DNA of 64,000 bases from Pseudobdellovibrio sp. (GTDB lineage Bacteria > Bdellovibrionota > Bdellovibrionia > Bdellovibrionales > Bdellovibrionaceae). A program made the position numbers and the translations under genes. Under the pieces are notes generated by a model, which saw nothing but the letters and a program-made list of their open reading frames with translations, had not been told where the DNA came from and searched no databases. The stretch spans positions 36,222-100,221 of the forward strand of contig JAMPXC010000007.1 in the NCBI GenBank assembly GCA_023701385.1. The letters run 5' to 3'. Positions 33,188 through 41,941 of the stretch are shown one piece after another (the first letter of the stretch is position 1; every line of letters starts with the position of its first letter).

Positions 33188-34429
33188 GTGAAAAAGTTAG
33201 CTCTATTTTTTGTCTCATTTTGGGTCACTGTTTCAGCGCACGCTGAATGCGATAGCTATCTTAAACTTCCGCAAGAAAACCCACGTAAAGCTAAACTTTT
33301 TCAAAGAGATTGCGAAATTCAAGATCGCTACGGCAAGGTTAAAAGTTATTTCGCAGAAATCGGAATTAACGTCGCTGATCTGGCTGAATACCGTTTACTT
33401 CGCTTTGTCGATCGCACAAGTTATGAAAACGCCCGCCAAATAGAAATGGCTCCGTCATTTATTTACAAACCTGCTCCTACAACATGGGAAGTCTGGGATT
33501 CTGGTATTCGTTCTATATTCGGAGACGATGATTTATCTTTTGTTTTATTTAAAACCGGCGGTTTTGAATCACATGGTTTAGGTTACGACCAATTAAATTT
33601 TTCGAACTTTAATGCGGTCTTATTAAAAAATGCCAAAGGCGATATCAGCCGTAATCATTTAGCAGGAATTAAAGATTCTAATTCTACTCCGGGAGATTAC
33701 CGTCACCGCGGTGATGGCCAAGTGGGTTGGACAGCGTATAACTCTGGACCGAAAGAACAAGTGCCTGCCGCGCAAGAATCTATGCGTGAGGCGCAAGCTC
33801 TATGGGAAGCTTCTATCGGCGCTAAGTTTTCTGATGTTGTCGAAAAATATAAAGGCAAAAATTCAACACACGCTTCATTTGCCGTGAATATGACTGTTTC
33901 TTCGCGTGGTAATGATAAATATTTTGTGGGCTTTGCTTCAAGCGATATGGTTCCGGCGCAAATTTCCTGGTTAAATAGTTTTGTTAAAGCAAACATTGAA
34001 CTTTACCGTGCTGGTAAGCCCGTTATGCCACCCATTGAGTTTTCTGCGTTAGTGCAAAAGTGGTTAGTAACGATTCATCCTTTTTCTGACGGAAACGGTA
34101 GAACTTCACGCGCTGCCCAGGATGTGATTTTAGCTAATTTTAAAATGCCTTACGCCCCAGGTGGTGATTTACAAAACGATGTACTTGAAACATTCGATAG
34201 ATACGTTGATCAAACGTACTACGTGATCGAAACCATGGTCAGAAGATTAGAAAATTGCGCCGAAGAATATCGCCAGAAAAAAGAAAAACCGTCCTACGGC
34301 TGCAGAACGGTTCAGTCTTTGGAGCGTAAACACCCCTGGAGTGATAAATTTAAAAACTTAGATGAGGCTAACCCAAGCTTTTTTCAACAAGGTCAAATAA
34401 AGGCCCCGAAAATAAACCTACCAAAATAA
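33188..34429 (+). CDS. secreted Fic-domain protein (putative AMP-transferase)
   Basis: 413-residue protein with a signal peptide (residues 1-19, cut after SAHA) and a complete Fic motif HPFSDGNGRTSR starting at H297. In Fic enzymes the histidine activates the target hydroxyl and the GNGR loop holds the nucleotide, commonly transferring AMP from ATP. I see no clear inhibitory motif (S/T-X3-E-G/N) in the protein. I chose GTG 33188 because AAGGAG lies six bases upstream; the longer frame beginning at 33155 would bury the signal peptide. Export of a Fic domain to the periplasm or beyond is unusual and suggests a target outside the cytoplasm. Its 3' end overlaps the convergent nuoN gene by 62 bases. 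Confidence 0.82.
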   Translation: MKKLALFFVSFWVTVSAHAECDSYLKLPQENPRKAKLFQRDCEIQDRYGKVKSYFAEIGINVADLAEYRLLRFVDRTSYENARQIEMAPSFIYKPAPTTWEVWDSGIRSIFGDDDLSFVLFKTGGFESHGLGYDQLNFSNFNAVLLKNAKGDISRNHLAGIKDSNSTPGDYRHRGDGQVGWTAYNSGPKEQVPAAQESMREAQALWEASIGAKFSDVVEKYKGKNSTHASFAVNMTVSSRGNDKYFVGFASSDMVPAQISWLNSFVKANIELYRAGKPVMPPIEFSALVQKWLVTIHPFSDGNGRTSRAAQDVILANFKMPYAPGGDLQNDVLETFDRYVDQTYYVIETMVRRLENCAEEYRQKKEKPSYGCRTVQSLERKHPWSDKFKNLDEANPSFFQQGQIKAPKINLPK

Positions 34430-35828
34430 TAATAAAGGCACATACATACACAGTCACAGTCGTTGCGTGTAATGAGTGGTCAGCTACATCAGCTTCGCCA
34501 TCTTTCATGTACATAACAACGATTGGACGCAAGTAGTAGTAAACGCTGATTACAGAGTTTAAAACACCCCATAAAGCTAACCACAATAAACCTTCGCTAA
34601 CGGCTGCGCTAAATAAGTAAAACTTACCGAAGAAACCAAGTGCTGGTGGAATACCTGCTAACGACAACATAAAGATCGTTAAGCACATCGCTAAGGCTGG
34701 TTGGTTTTTCGCAAAACCTGCTAAGTCATCTGTGCCGATCACTGAATTTTCAGAACGCTCGATTAAAGAAACAACTGCAAATGCACCTAACGTCATAATG
34801 CTGTAAGCGAATAAGTAAAACATTACGCTTGAAGCCGAGTACGCCGAATTTTGGCTTATACCTGAAGTGATTAAACCTACTAATAAGTAACCCGAGTGAG
34901 CTACTGAAGAATACGCCAACATACGTTTAAAGTTATTTTGCATAATCGCAGCCACGTTACCGACAGTCATTGTGATCACTGCTAGCCACTGCATAACATC
35001 GAATAAGTTTTGCGAACCAACTAATGTTTGAGTGGCAATCACGCGCAAGAAAGCTGCAAAAGAAACCGCTTTTACCGCAGTTGCCATGAAAGAAGTTACC
35101 GGAGTTGGAGCTCCTTGGTAAACATCTGGTGCCCAAGCATGGAATGGAGCGATTGAAACTTTAAAGCAGAAGCCTAAAATCACAAACACGATACCGAATA
35201 AAAATAATTTATTCGTTTTAACTAAAGTCGCAGCCGATTGCATGAAGTCAGTGATGTTCACTGAGCCAGATGAACCAAACACGAACGAAACACCGTATAA
35301 GAAAATCGCAGATGCGAATGAACCTAGTACGAAATATTTCATTGCAGCTTCTTTAGAAATTTTTTGTTCATGTGACATCGCGATCATTAAATAAAGCGAT
35401 AATGACATTAATTCTAAACCGATAAATACAGTGATTAAGTTAACCGCCGCGACTAAAATAATCATTCCCAGCACTGAGTTTAAAGCTAAGAAGATTAATT
35501 CAGAAAACTGCTTACCGCGTGTCGCTGGATTTTCGTACATCATCACTAATGCGCCCGCTGAAGCGATAATCGCTAGTAGCGCTGACCACTGAGTTAAGCC
35601 ATCAAATAATAATTGGTTATTAAATGCTGTTTTATCAGAACCACCAAATACTAATAATAAACCTGCTGTTAAGCCTAAACCGATTAACGCGATCACGATT
35701 GTGGCCGCTGGGTTTTGTTCAGAGTTTCCACGTAACGTCTTAATTGTTAATGGAATTAAGCTGAATAAGAACAATACGATTAACGGTGAAGCTAATAAAA
35801 CGTCTGTAAGACCTACTGTGATATTCAT
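34368..35828 (-). CDS. nuoN: NADH-quinone oxidoreductase subunit N
   Basis: 486-residue antiporter-like proton-pumping subunit of respiratory Complex I in the inner membrane, with about 14 hydrophobic helices. The family-typical charged residues are within helices, for example the lysine in FCFKVSIAPFHAWAPDVYQG and the block KRMLAYSSVAHSGYLLVG. It is the last gene of the minus-strand cluster, starting one base after the nuoM stop. Its last 62 bases overlap the 3' end of the Fic gene on the other strand. No terminator is visible before the overlap. Confidence 0.95.
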   Translation of the reverse strand: MNITVGLTDVLLASPLIVLFLFSLIPLTIKTLRGNSEQNPAATIVIALIGLGLTAGLLLVFGGSDKTAFNNQLLFDGLTQWSALLAIIASAGALVMMYENPATRGKQFSELIFLALNSVLGMIILVAAVNLITVFIGLELMSLSLYLMIAMSHEQKISKEAAMKYFVLGSFASAIFLYGVSFVFGSSGSVNITDFMQSAATLVKTNKLFLFGIVFVILGFCFKVSIAPFHAWAPDVYQGAPTPVTSFMATAVKAVSFAAFLRVIATQTLVGSQNLFDVMQWLAVITMTVGNVAAIMQNNFKRMLAYSSVAHSGYLLVGLITSGISQNSAYSASSVMFYLFAYSIMTLGAFAVVSLIERSENSVIGTDDLAGFAKNQPALAMCLTIFMLSLAGIPPALGFFGKFYLFSAAVSEGLLWLALWGVLNSVISVYYYLRPIVVMYMKDGEADVADHSLHATTVTVYVCAFIIILVGLFSGPLFDLVEKSLG

Positions 35829-35829
35829 A

Positions 35830-37356
35830 TTATTTCACCTCTAACGTGTAGTTGTGTTTATTAGAAATTAAGTGATCAACACTTTTCTTCGAATAATCCA
35901 TAAAGTGGTTCGGGAAAATACCCATCCAGAAAATTAAGATAATCAGCGGAGTCATAACAACCCACTCACGTACACTTAAATCATGTAACGCATGTTCTTT
36001 ATCTTCTTCAGCGTGAGTTACGATTTCACCTTTAGGGCCGAAGAATACACGCTTAACCATCCACAACATGTAAGCCGCACCCAAGATTACGCCTAACACA
36101 GAGATTCCTGCTGCCATCGGTGAATATTGGAAAGAGCCCATTAAGATTAGAAACTCACCGATAAACCCGTTAGTTAACGGAACTGCGATTGAAGACATTG
36201 TTACGATAATAAACATGATTGTAAAAACCGGAAGCGCACTAGCTAGTCCGCCGTATTTAGCGATCATACGTGAATGCGTACGCTCGTAGATCATACCGAT
36301 TAATAAGAACAGGGCTCCTGTTGAAATACCGTGATTTAACATTTGGTATAAAGCGCCGTTTACACCGTATTGGTTCATCACGAAAATTCCTAAAATCACA
36401 TAACCCATGTGTGAAACCGAAGAGTAGGCCACTAGTTTTTTCACATCTGGCTGTACCATCGCAACTAAAGCGCCGTACACGATACCGATCACACCAAGAG
36501 CCACAAAGAACCACGCAAAGTGTTCAGCAGCTTCTGGAAATAATGGAATCACCCAACGTAAATAACAGAAAGTACCCATTTTTAACATCACACCGGCAAG
36601 CACTACTGAACCAGGCGTTGGAGCTTCAACATGGGCATCGGGTAACCATGTGTGTAGCGGAAAAAGTGGAACTTTGATCGCAAACGCTAAAGCGAAGGCA
36701 AAGAAAAGTAAAGTTTGTGCAGTAAAGAATTCGCCAGCTACAAACGGAATCTGTAACTTATAGAAATCAAGCAAGCTTGCAGAGATCGACCCGCCAGTTA
36801 CTTCTGGAGTTAAGCGCATTAAGAAGATAATCGCCAACAACATTAAAACTGAGCCCGCCATCGTGTAGATGAAAAACTTGATTGTGGCGTAAATTCTGCG
36901 AGCACCACCCCAGATACCAACGATAAAGTACATTGGAACCAGAGATAATTCCCAGAATACATAGAATAAAACCGCATCCATCGCTAAGAAAGAACCCATC
37001 ATCGCTGTTTGTAAAACAAATAAAGCAACGTGAAAGCCCTTAACTCTGTCGGCAATTGAAGTCCACGAACCTAAAATAATAATCGGAGTTAAGAACGTTG
37101 TTAGCATAATTAACATTAAGCTAATGCCGTCAATACCGATAAAGTATGAAATCCCGAAACGCGGAACCCACGCATATTGCTCAACCATTTGTAAAGCAGC
37201 TGAGTTTGCATCGAAGTTTCTTAAAATCGCAAGCGAAGCTAGAAATTCAATTAATGAAAATCCTAAGGCTAAATGGCGAATTGTGCTTTTTTGTGGCCAC
37301 AAAGCCAAGATCGCCGCGAAAACCAGTGGTAAAAATAAAACGACTGATAACAACAT
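35830..37356 (-). CDS. nuoM: NADH-quinone oxidoreductase subunit M
   Basis: 508-residue antiporter-like subunit of Complex I. It has about 14 membrane helices and the characteristic motifs VFWELSLVPMYFIVG (with the key glutamate), FAIKVPLFPLHTWLPDAHVEAPT and KKLVAYSSVSHMG. It pumps protons together with NuoL and NuoN. It lies between nuoL (three-base gap) and nuoN (one-base gap), so translation is probably coupled. Confidence 0.96.
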   Translation of the reverse strand: MLLSVVLFLPLVFAAILALWPQKSTIRHLALGFSLIEFLASLAILRNFDANSAALQMVEQYAWVPRFGISYFIGIDGISLMLIMLTTFLTPIIILGSWTSIADRVKGFHVALFVLQTAMMGSFLAMDAVLFYVFWELSLVPMYFIVGIWGGARRIYATIKFFIYTMAGSVLMLLAIIFLMRLTPEVTGGSISASLLDFYKLQIPFVAGEFFTAQTLLFFAFALAFAIKVPLFPLHTWLPDAHVEAPTPGSVVLAGVMLKMGTFCYLRWVIPLFPEAAEHFAWFFVALGVIGIVYGALVAMVQPDVKKLVAYSSVSHMGYVILGIFVMNQYGVNGALYQMLNHGISTGALFLLIGMIYERTHSRMIAKYGGLASALPVFTIMFIIVTMSSIAVPLTNGFIGEFLILMGSFQYSPMAAGISVLGVILGAAYMLWMVKRVFFGPKGEIVTHAEEDKEHALHDLSVREWVVMTPLIILIFWMGIFPNHFMDYSKKSVDHLISNKHNYTLEVK

Positions 37357-37359
37357 TTA

Positions 37360-39294
37360 TTACCTCATCAACACAAATGTTAGAACAACAACGACACCTA
37401 ATCCGATGTACATTGCGTATTGTTGCATGTTTCCAGTTTGGAACGAGCGAGCTAGCGAACCCGCTCCTTTAGTCATATCACTGATCACATGAGTTGTTTT
37501 GTCGATGAAATTCACATCGATATACATCCATAAATTTTGTGACTGTTTTACTAACGGATTAATGATTCCACCGAAGTAAGCTTCATCAACGAAGTATTTG
37601 TTGTTCACAACGTTGTACACAGGACCAAAAGCTTTAGCGATCGCTTCGTTTGTGCCTTTGCCGCTAGTGTAAATACGATATGCTACAAACGCAGAAATTA
37701 ACGCTAATGTTACTGATGTAGTCATTAACGCCCACTCTTGTGTTGCTGTGTGCGGAGCAGCTGCTTCAGGAAGAGTTTTAATCACAGGGGCTAACCATTC
37801 AGCCCAGTAATTTGGAATGTGTCCTAAGTATTCACCGATTAAGTGAGGAACACCGATAAAACCACCAACTACCGATAAGATCGCCAATACAATTAACGGA
37901 ATAGTCATGATCACCGGAGATTCGTGCGGGTGAACTTCTTTCGGAACACGTGATTTGCCCCAGAAAGTTAACGCCATTAAACGCGTCATATAGAACGCTG
38001 TTAACGTTGCGCCGATGGCGCCAGCAACCCACAAGAAAACACTTCCACGAGGAGATGCAAAAGATTGCCATAAGATTTCATCTTTTGAAAAGAAACCCGA
38101 AAATAGCGGAAAGCCGATAATCGCAAGCCATCCCATTAAGAAAGTAAAGTGAGTGATTGGTAAGTATTTTTTCAATCCACCCATTAAACGCGTGTCTTGT
38201 TCGCCTTCCATCGCGTGAATCACTGAACCCGAACCTAAGAACATTAACGCTTTAAAGAAAGCGTGAGTCATTAAGTGCATCATACCTGCGCCGAAAGCAC
38301 CAACACCAACAGCCAAGAACATGTAACCAAGTTGCGATACCGTCGAATAAGCTAAGATTTTTTTGATATCATACTGAGTTAAACCAATTGTTGCTGCCAT
38401 TACCGCAGTGATTGCACCCACGATAGCTACAATCATCATTGTATTTGGCGCTGCTACGAACATCGGGTTTAAGCGCACGATCATGTAAACGCCTGCTGTT
38501 ACCATCGTTGCCGCATGGATTAACGCAGAAACCGGTGTTGGACCGGCCATCGCATCTGGAAGCCAAACATAAAGCGGAACTTGCGCCGATTTACCGGTCG
38601 CACCGATAAATAACATTAATGTTCCAAGCGTGGCTGCGCCTAACCAGCTCGCCTCAACAGTTGTTGGAGCTAAAGCATTTAATTCGTACATATTTAATGT
38701 GCCGAATGAAAAGAACAAGATGAACATACCGATAATGAAAGCGGCGTCACCAACGCGGTTTGTGATGAAAGCTTTCATGCCCGCAGCTGCCTTGGCCGCG
38801 TCGGAGAACCAGAAACCAATCAATAGATAAGAGCAAAGACCTACGCCCTCCCAACCCACGAACATTGTTAATAATGAATCACCTAAAACTAAGATTAACA
38901 TGTTGAACACGAAAAGATTTAAGTATGCGAAGTACTTAGTAACGCCCTTATCGTGGTGCATGTAACCGATCGAGAATAAGTGAATTAAAGAACCAACGCC
39001 CGTGATGATTAAGATCATGATTGAAGAAATCTGATCTACAACAAAACCTGCGTTTACTTTAAATCCGCCTACCGCAATCCATTCAAAAAAGTTAGCTGTT
39101 AAACGTCTTTGATCCGCGGGAGCCGCGATCAAATCCATCATCAACATCACTGAACAGATAAAAGAAACAAAAACTGCGCCAGTAGCGATTGAACCTGCTA
39201 ACACGTAGTTTTGTGAACGGTAACGAAGACCGTTTAAAAGAAATCCCACAAAAGGGCTTAATAATAAAATTGCAATCAATGCTTGGTGGCTCAT
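37360..39294 (-). CDS. nuoL: NADH-quinone oxidoreductase subunit L
   Basis: 644-residue, largest membrane subunit of Complex I, with about 16 hydrophobic helices. The antiporter core includes FVGWEGVGLCSYLLIG (key glutamate), KSAQVPLYVWLPDAMAGPTP and KKILAYSTVSQLGYM. The C-terminal extension after about residue 530 contains the lateral helix that runs along the membrane arm and a final anchor helix. Length is normal for the family. The gene lies five bases downstream of nuoK and three before nuoM. Confidence 0.96.
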   Translation of the reverse strand: MSHQALIAILLLSPFVGFLLNGLRYRSQNYVLAGSIATGAVFVSFICSVMLMMDLIAAPADQRRLTANFFEWIAVGGFKVNAGFVVDQISSIMILIITGVGSLIHLFSIGYMHHDKGVTKYFAYLNLFVFNMLILVLGDSLLTMFVGWEGVGLCSYLLIGFWFSDAAKAAAGMKAFITNRVGDAAFIIGMFILFFSFGTLNMYELNALAPTTVEASWLGAATLGTLMLFIGATGKSAQVPLYVWLPDAMAGPTPVSALIHAATMVTAGVYMIVRLNPMFVAAPNTMMIVAIVGAITAVMAATIGLTQYDIKKILAYSTVSQLGYMFLAVGVGAFGAGMMHLMTHAFFKALMFLGSGSVIHAMEGEQDTRLMGGLKKYLPITHFTFLMGWLAIIGFPLFSGFFSKDEILWQSFASPRGSVFLWVAGAIGATLTAFYMTRLMALTFWGKSRVPKEVHPHESPVIMTIPLIVLAILSVVGGFIGVPHLIGEYLGHIPNYWAEWLAPVIKTLPEAAAPHTATQEWALMTTSVTLALISAFVAYRIYTSGKGTNEAIAKAFGPVYNVVNNKYFVDEAYFGGIINPLVKQSQNLWMYIDVNFIDKTTHVISDMTKGAGSLARSFQTGNMQQYAMYIGLGVVVVLTFVLMR

Positions 39295-39299
39295 CTACA

Positions 39300-39626
39300 T
39301 TACCCTTTCAAGTGCTCGAAGAATCTGATGTTAACTTCTTTGAAGCGTTTGAAGATTGAAACCGCTAGGGCTAAACCAACGGCTGCTTCGGCTGCTGCGA
39401 TTGTCATAACGAAGAAAACCATGATTTGGCCTTCGATATTGTTGTTAAACTTCGAAAATGCCACGAAGCTGATGTTCACCGCATTTAGCATTAACTCGAT
39501 CGACATTAATAATACGATCAAGTTACGACGAAGAAGAACTCCGGCCATGCCCATCGAAAATAAAACCGCTGATAACACTAAGTAGTGTTCTAAGCCGATT
39601 GTTGTAAGAATATTAGTCTCTGGCAT
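39300..39626 (-). CDS. nuoK: NADH-quinone oxidoreductase subunit K
   Basis: 108-residue small membrane subunit of Complex I with three helices and the two buried glutamates of the proton path ([12 protein letters not shown] and ETAAEAAVG-type [11 protein letters not shown]). I chose ATG 39626 because AGGGGG lies five to six bases upstream and the protein then has normal NuoK length ([18 protein letters not shown]); the frame extends upstream only to a TTG deep in nuoJ. The start overlaps the nuoJ end by 14 bases, giving coupled translation. Confidence 0.94.
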   Translation of the reverse strand: MPETNILTTIGLEHYLVLSAVLFSMGMAGVLLRRNLIVLLMSIELMLNAVNISFVAFSKFNNNIEGQIMVFFVMTIAAAEAAVGLALAVSIFKRFKEVNIRFFEHLKG

Positions 39627-40149
39627 GTGTGCCCCCTCTGCTGCGTGATAACGCCACAGTTCCAACTGCGATTACTAAAAGAAGAACGCCTAAGGCCTCA
39701 AAGCCAAAAACGTTTTGTAAGAATAAGTTTTGCGCTAACGACATTGTGTTGTTGTCGTAAGTTTTGCCCGCCACAGCCTCTGTCGCTTTGGCAGCTTCGA
39801 TCGCTTTTGTTCCTAAGGTGATCGCGCCCACAACTAAGCCAGCTAAAATACCCACTGAAGCGATTTTGATAGCGCCGGTGATTTTACCGCGCGTAAACGC
39901 CTGGATTTCGTGTTTTAAGTCGAAAAGCATTAAAACCATTACGAATAAAACCATTACTGCACCGGCATAAACGATTAATTGAACGCCCGCTATGAAGTAA
40001 GCGCCTAATGTTACGAATAATGCTGACACACCCACCATTGTCATCGCCAGCGAAAGCGCTGAGTAAATCGGGTTAGACATTAGAATAACTGATAGCCCTG
40101 CACATACAGTCACCAGAGCTAAAAACCAAAATAAAATTGCATCTGTCAC
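39613..40149 (-). CDS. nuoJ: NADH-quinone oxidoreductase subunit J
   Basis: 178-residue membrane subunit of Complex I with five hydrophobic helices, including the segment [19 protein letters not shown] with the pi-bulge region of the third helix. The start is GTG 40149, behind TAGGA. The gene overlaps nuoK by 14 bases and starts 14 bases after nuoH. Between helices four and five there is a Lys/Ala/Thr-rich loop (about residues 118-140). Confidence 0.94.
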   Translation of the reverse strand: MTDAILFWFLALVTVCAGLSVILMSNPIYSALSLAMTMVGVSALFVTLGAYFIAGVQLIVYAGAVMVLFVMVLMLFDLKHEIQAFTRGKITGAIKIASVGILAGLVVGAITLGTKAIEAAKATEAVAGKTYDNNTMSLAQNLFLQNVFGFEALGVLLLVIAVGTVALSRSRGGTHARD

Positions 40150-40163
40150 AAATTCCTACTTTC

Positions 40164-41306
40164 TTAGAACGCAAACTGCGATGCTGCAAAGATAACGATT
40201 GAAGTTAAGATCGTGTTCGCTAACGCCCATGGAAGCATGGTTTTCCAACCAAGATCCATTAATTGGTCGTATCTAAAACGTGGCAATGTCCAGCGAACGT
40301 GGATGAAGATCCATAAAAGAATTAAGAACTTCACATTGTACATTAAGAAGTGAACAACTGTGTTTGCGATGTTTGCGCCGTCTACTGACAACCCGAAAGT
40401 TGTCATTAACCAGTCGTGCACGCCTTGAACTGTTGTGTACGGAATGTTGTAACCACCCAAGAAGAATGTCGCAAACAAACCAGACGCGATCATCATGTGG
40501 CCGTACTCACCAATGAAGAACATTAACATTTTGAATCCGCCGTACTCAGTGTGGAAGCCCGCAACAAGCTCTGCTTCACCTTCTGCTAAGTCGAACGGTA
40601 AACGATTTGATTCAGCAAAAGCCGACGCAAAGAAAATTAAAGCACCTAGTGGTTGATAAAAGATACCCCAGTTAGGTAAAAAGTGTGCCGTAAACGTACT
40701 GCCAAAACCTGTAAAAGTTAAAGCGCCTTGCTGGGCTGCAATCATGTCAGAAAGATTGAACGTTCCGTAAGTCATGATCACGCCAACGATTGAAAGGCCA
40801 AGTGCTAGTTCGTACGACACGATTTGAGCCGCCGCACGCATCGCTCCCATTAACGCAAACTTAGAACCCGAACCCCAGCCCGCCATTAAGATTGTGTACG
40901 CCGCTAACGACGAAACACCCAAAATGAAAACGATGCCTACGTTAACCTCAAAACCTTGGATTAAAAATTTTGAATCGCCAACGATCAGTGGCGTCGACAT
41001 TGGAATGGCCATGTAAGCAATTGAAGCCGGAATTAACGCGAAGATCGGAGCCGCATAAAATAAATATTTATTCCCTTTATCTGGTACGAAATCTTCTTTC
41101 GTTAAGAATTTAACTGCATCCGCTAAAAGCTGTAATAAACCCAAAGGTCCAATGCGGTTTGGTCCAAAACGATTTTGAATGAAAGCTGAACCGCGACGCT
41201 CAACCCAAACTAAAATCGGAACAAGCTGAACCATCATTAAGAAAACTAAAATAGTTTTGATAACGTTGATCGTAATTTCAAAAGGAGTAGTTCCCATATT
41301 CATCAT
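40164..41306 (-). CDS. nuoH: NADH-quinone oxidoreductase subunit H
   Basis: 380-residue membrane subunit that forms the quinone-binding chamber where the membrane and peripheral arms meet. It has eight or nine helices, RFGPNRIGPLGLLQLLADAVKFLTKE, here shortened to its key parts GPNRIGPLGLLQ and KEDFVP, and the acidic loop FDLAEGEAELVAGF with EYGG. These are the invariant NuoH features. Three closely spaced ATGs are available at the start (codons 1, 2 and 4). It lies between nuoA (18-base gap) and nuoJ; nuoG and nuoI, commonly next to nuoH, are not here. Confidence 0.96.
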   Translation of the reverse strand: MMNMGTTPFEITINVIKTILVFLMMVQLVPILVWVERRGSAFIQNRFGPNRIGPLGLLQLLADAVKFLTKEDFVPDKGNKYLFYAAPIFALIPASIAYMAIPMSTPLIVGDSKFLIQGFEVNVGIVFILGVSSLAAYTILMAGWGSGSKFALMGAMRAAAQIVSYELALGLSIVGVIMTYGTFNLSDMIAAQQGALTFTGFGSTFTAHFLPNWGIFYQPLGALIFFASAFAESNRLPFDLAEGEAELVAGFHTEYGGFKMLMFFIGEYGHMMIASGLFATFFLGGYNIPYTTVQGVHDWLMTTFGLSVDGANIANTVVHFLMYNVKFLILLWIFIHVRWTLPRFRYDQLMDLGWKTMLPWALANTILTSIVIFAASQFAF

Positions 41307-41324
41307 AACTTAAGATTCCTTTTC

Positions 41325-41696
41325 CTAGTCCCACTCAAGAGCTTTAGATTTGATTTCCCACCATAAACCGAAAATGAAAATCGCTAAGAAGATAATCATT
41401 GATCCGAATACGAATGGACCCGCACCAGAGTGAATGAATTCTCTGAAGCCAACCGCCCATGGGTACATGAAAATAATTTCGATATCGAAAAGAATGAACA
41501 AGATCGCTGTTAAATAGAATTTAACAGAAATTTTAGTGTCCTTTTTTTCTTGTTCTGGAATACCACACTCGTAGATTTCCATTTTCGCAGCGCTTGTGCG
41601 TTTCGCACGACCACCTGTCCAGCGCGCTAGGTAAATTAAAATTACCCCAAACACACCGATAAAAAGCGTGATAAAAATGATCCCACCTAAAGGCAT
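41325..41696 (-). CDS. nuoA: NADH-quinone oxidoreductase subunit A
   Basis: 123-residue membrane subunit of Complex I with three helices and the conserved loop YECGIPE and the FLTAILFILFDIEIIFMYPWA region. It is the first gene of the minus-strand cluster nuoA-H-J-K-L-M-N and follows AAGGAGG. The upstream 245 bases separate it from the divergent mfd gene and must hold its promoter. In the classical order nuoB, nuoC and nuoD come next; here nuoH follows directly. Confidence 0.94.
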   Translation of the reverse strand: MPLGGIIFITLFIGVFGVILIYLARWTGGRAKRTSAAKMEIYECGIPEQEKKDTKISVKFYLTAILFILFDIEIIFMYPWAVGFREFIHSGAGPFVFGSMIIFLAIFIFGLWWEIKSKALEWD

Positions 41697-41941
41697 CTTG
41701 CCTCCTTGTTCTTTTTGTTTTTTAAATTGTGGCGGAGCCGCATATTTAACAATAGTTTTAACTACTTAGTTATACAAAGCGTTCACTTAAAAACCAAATG
41801 AAAATTCACTTCTGGCCACGCCTGAAAATCCACCTAAAGATTGTTTGTCGACTGAGATTTCTTGAGTGACGAAAGAATAATTTTTTGGCAACATTCTATC
41901 TTTCGAAAAACATTATGATTCATATTTAGGAATCCGTAGCA

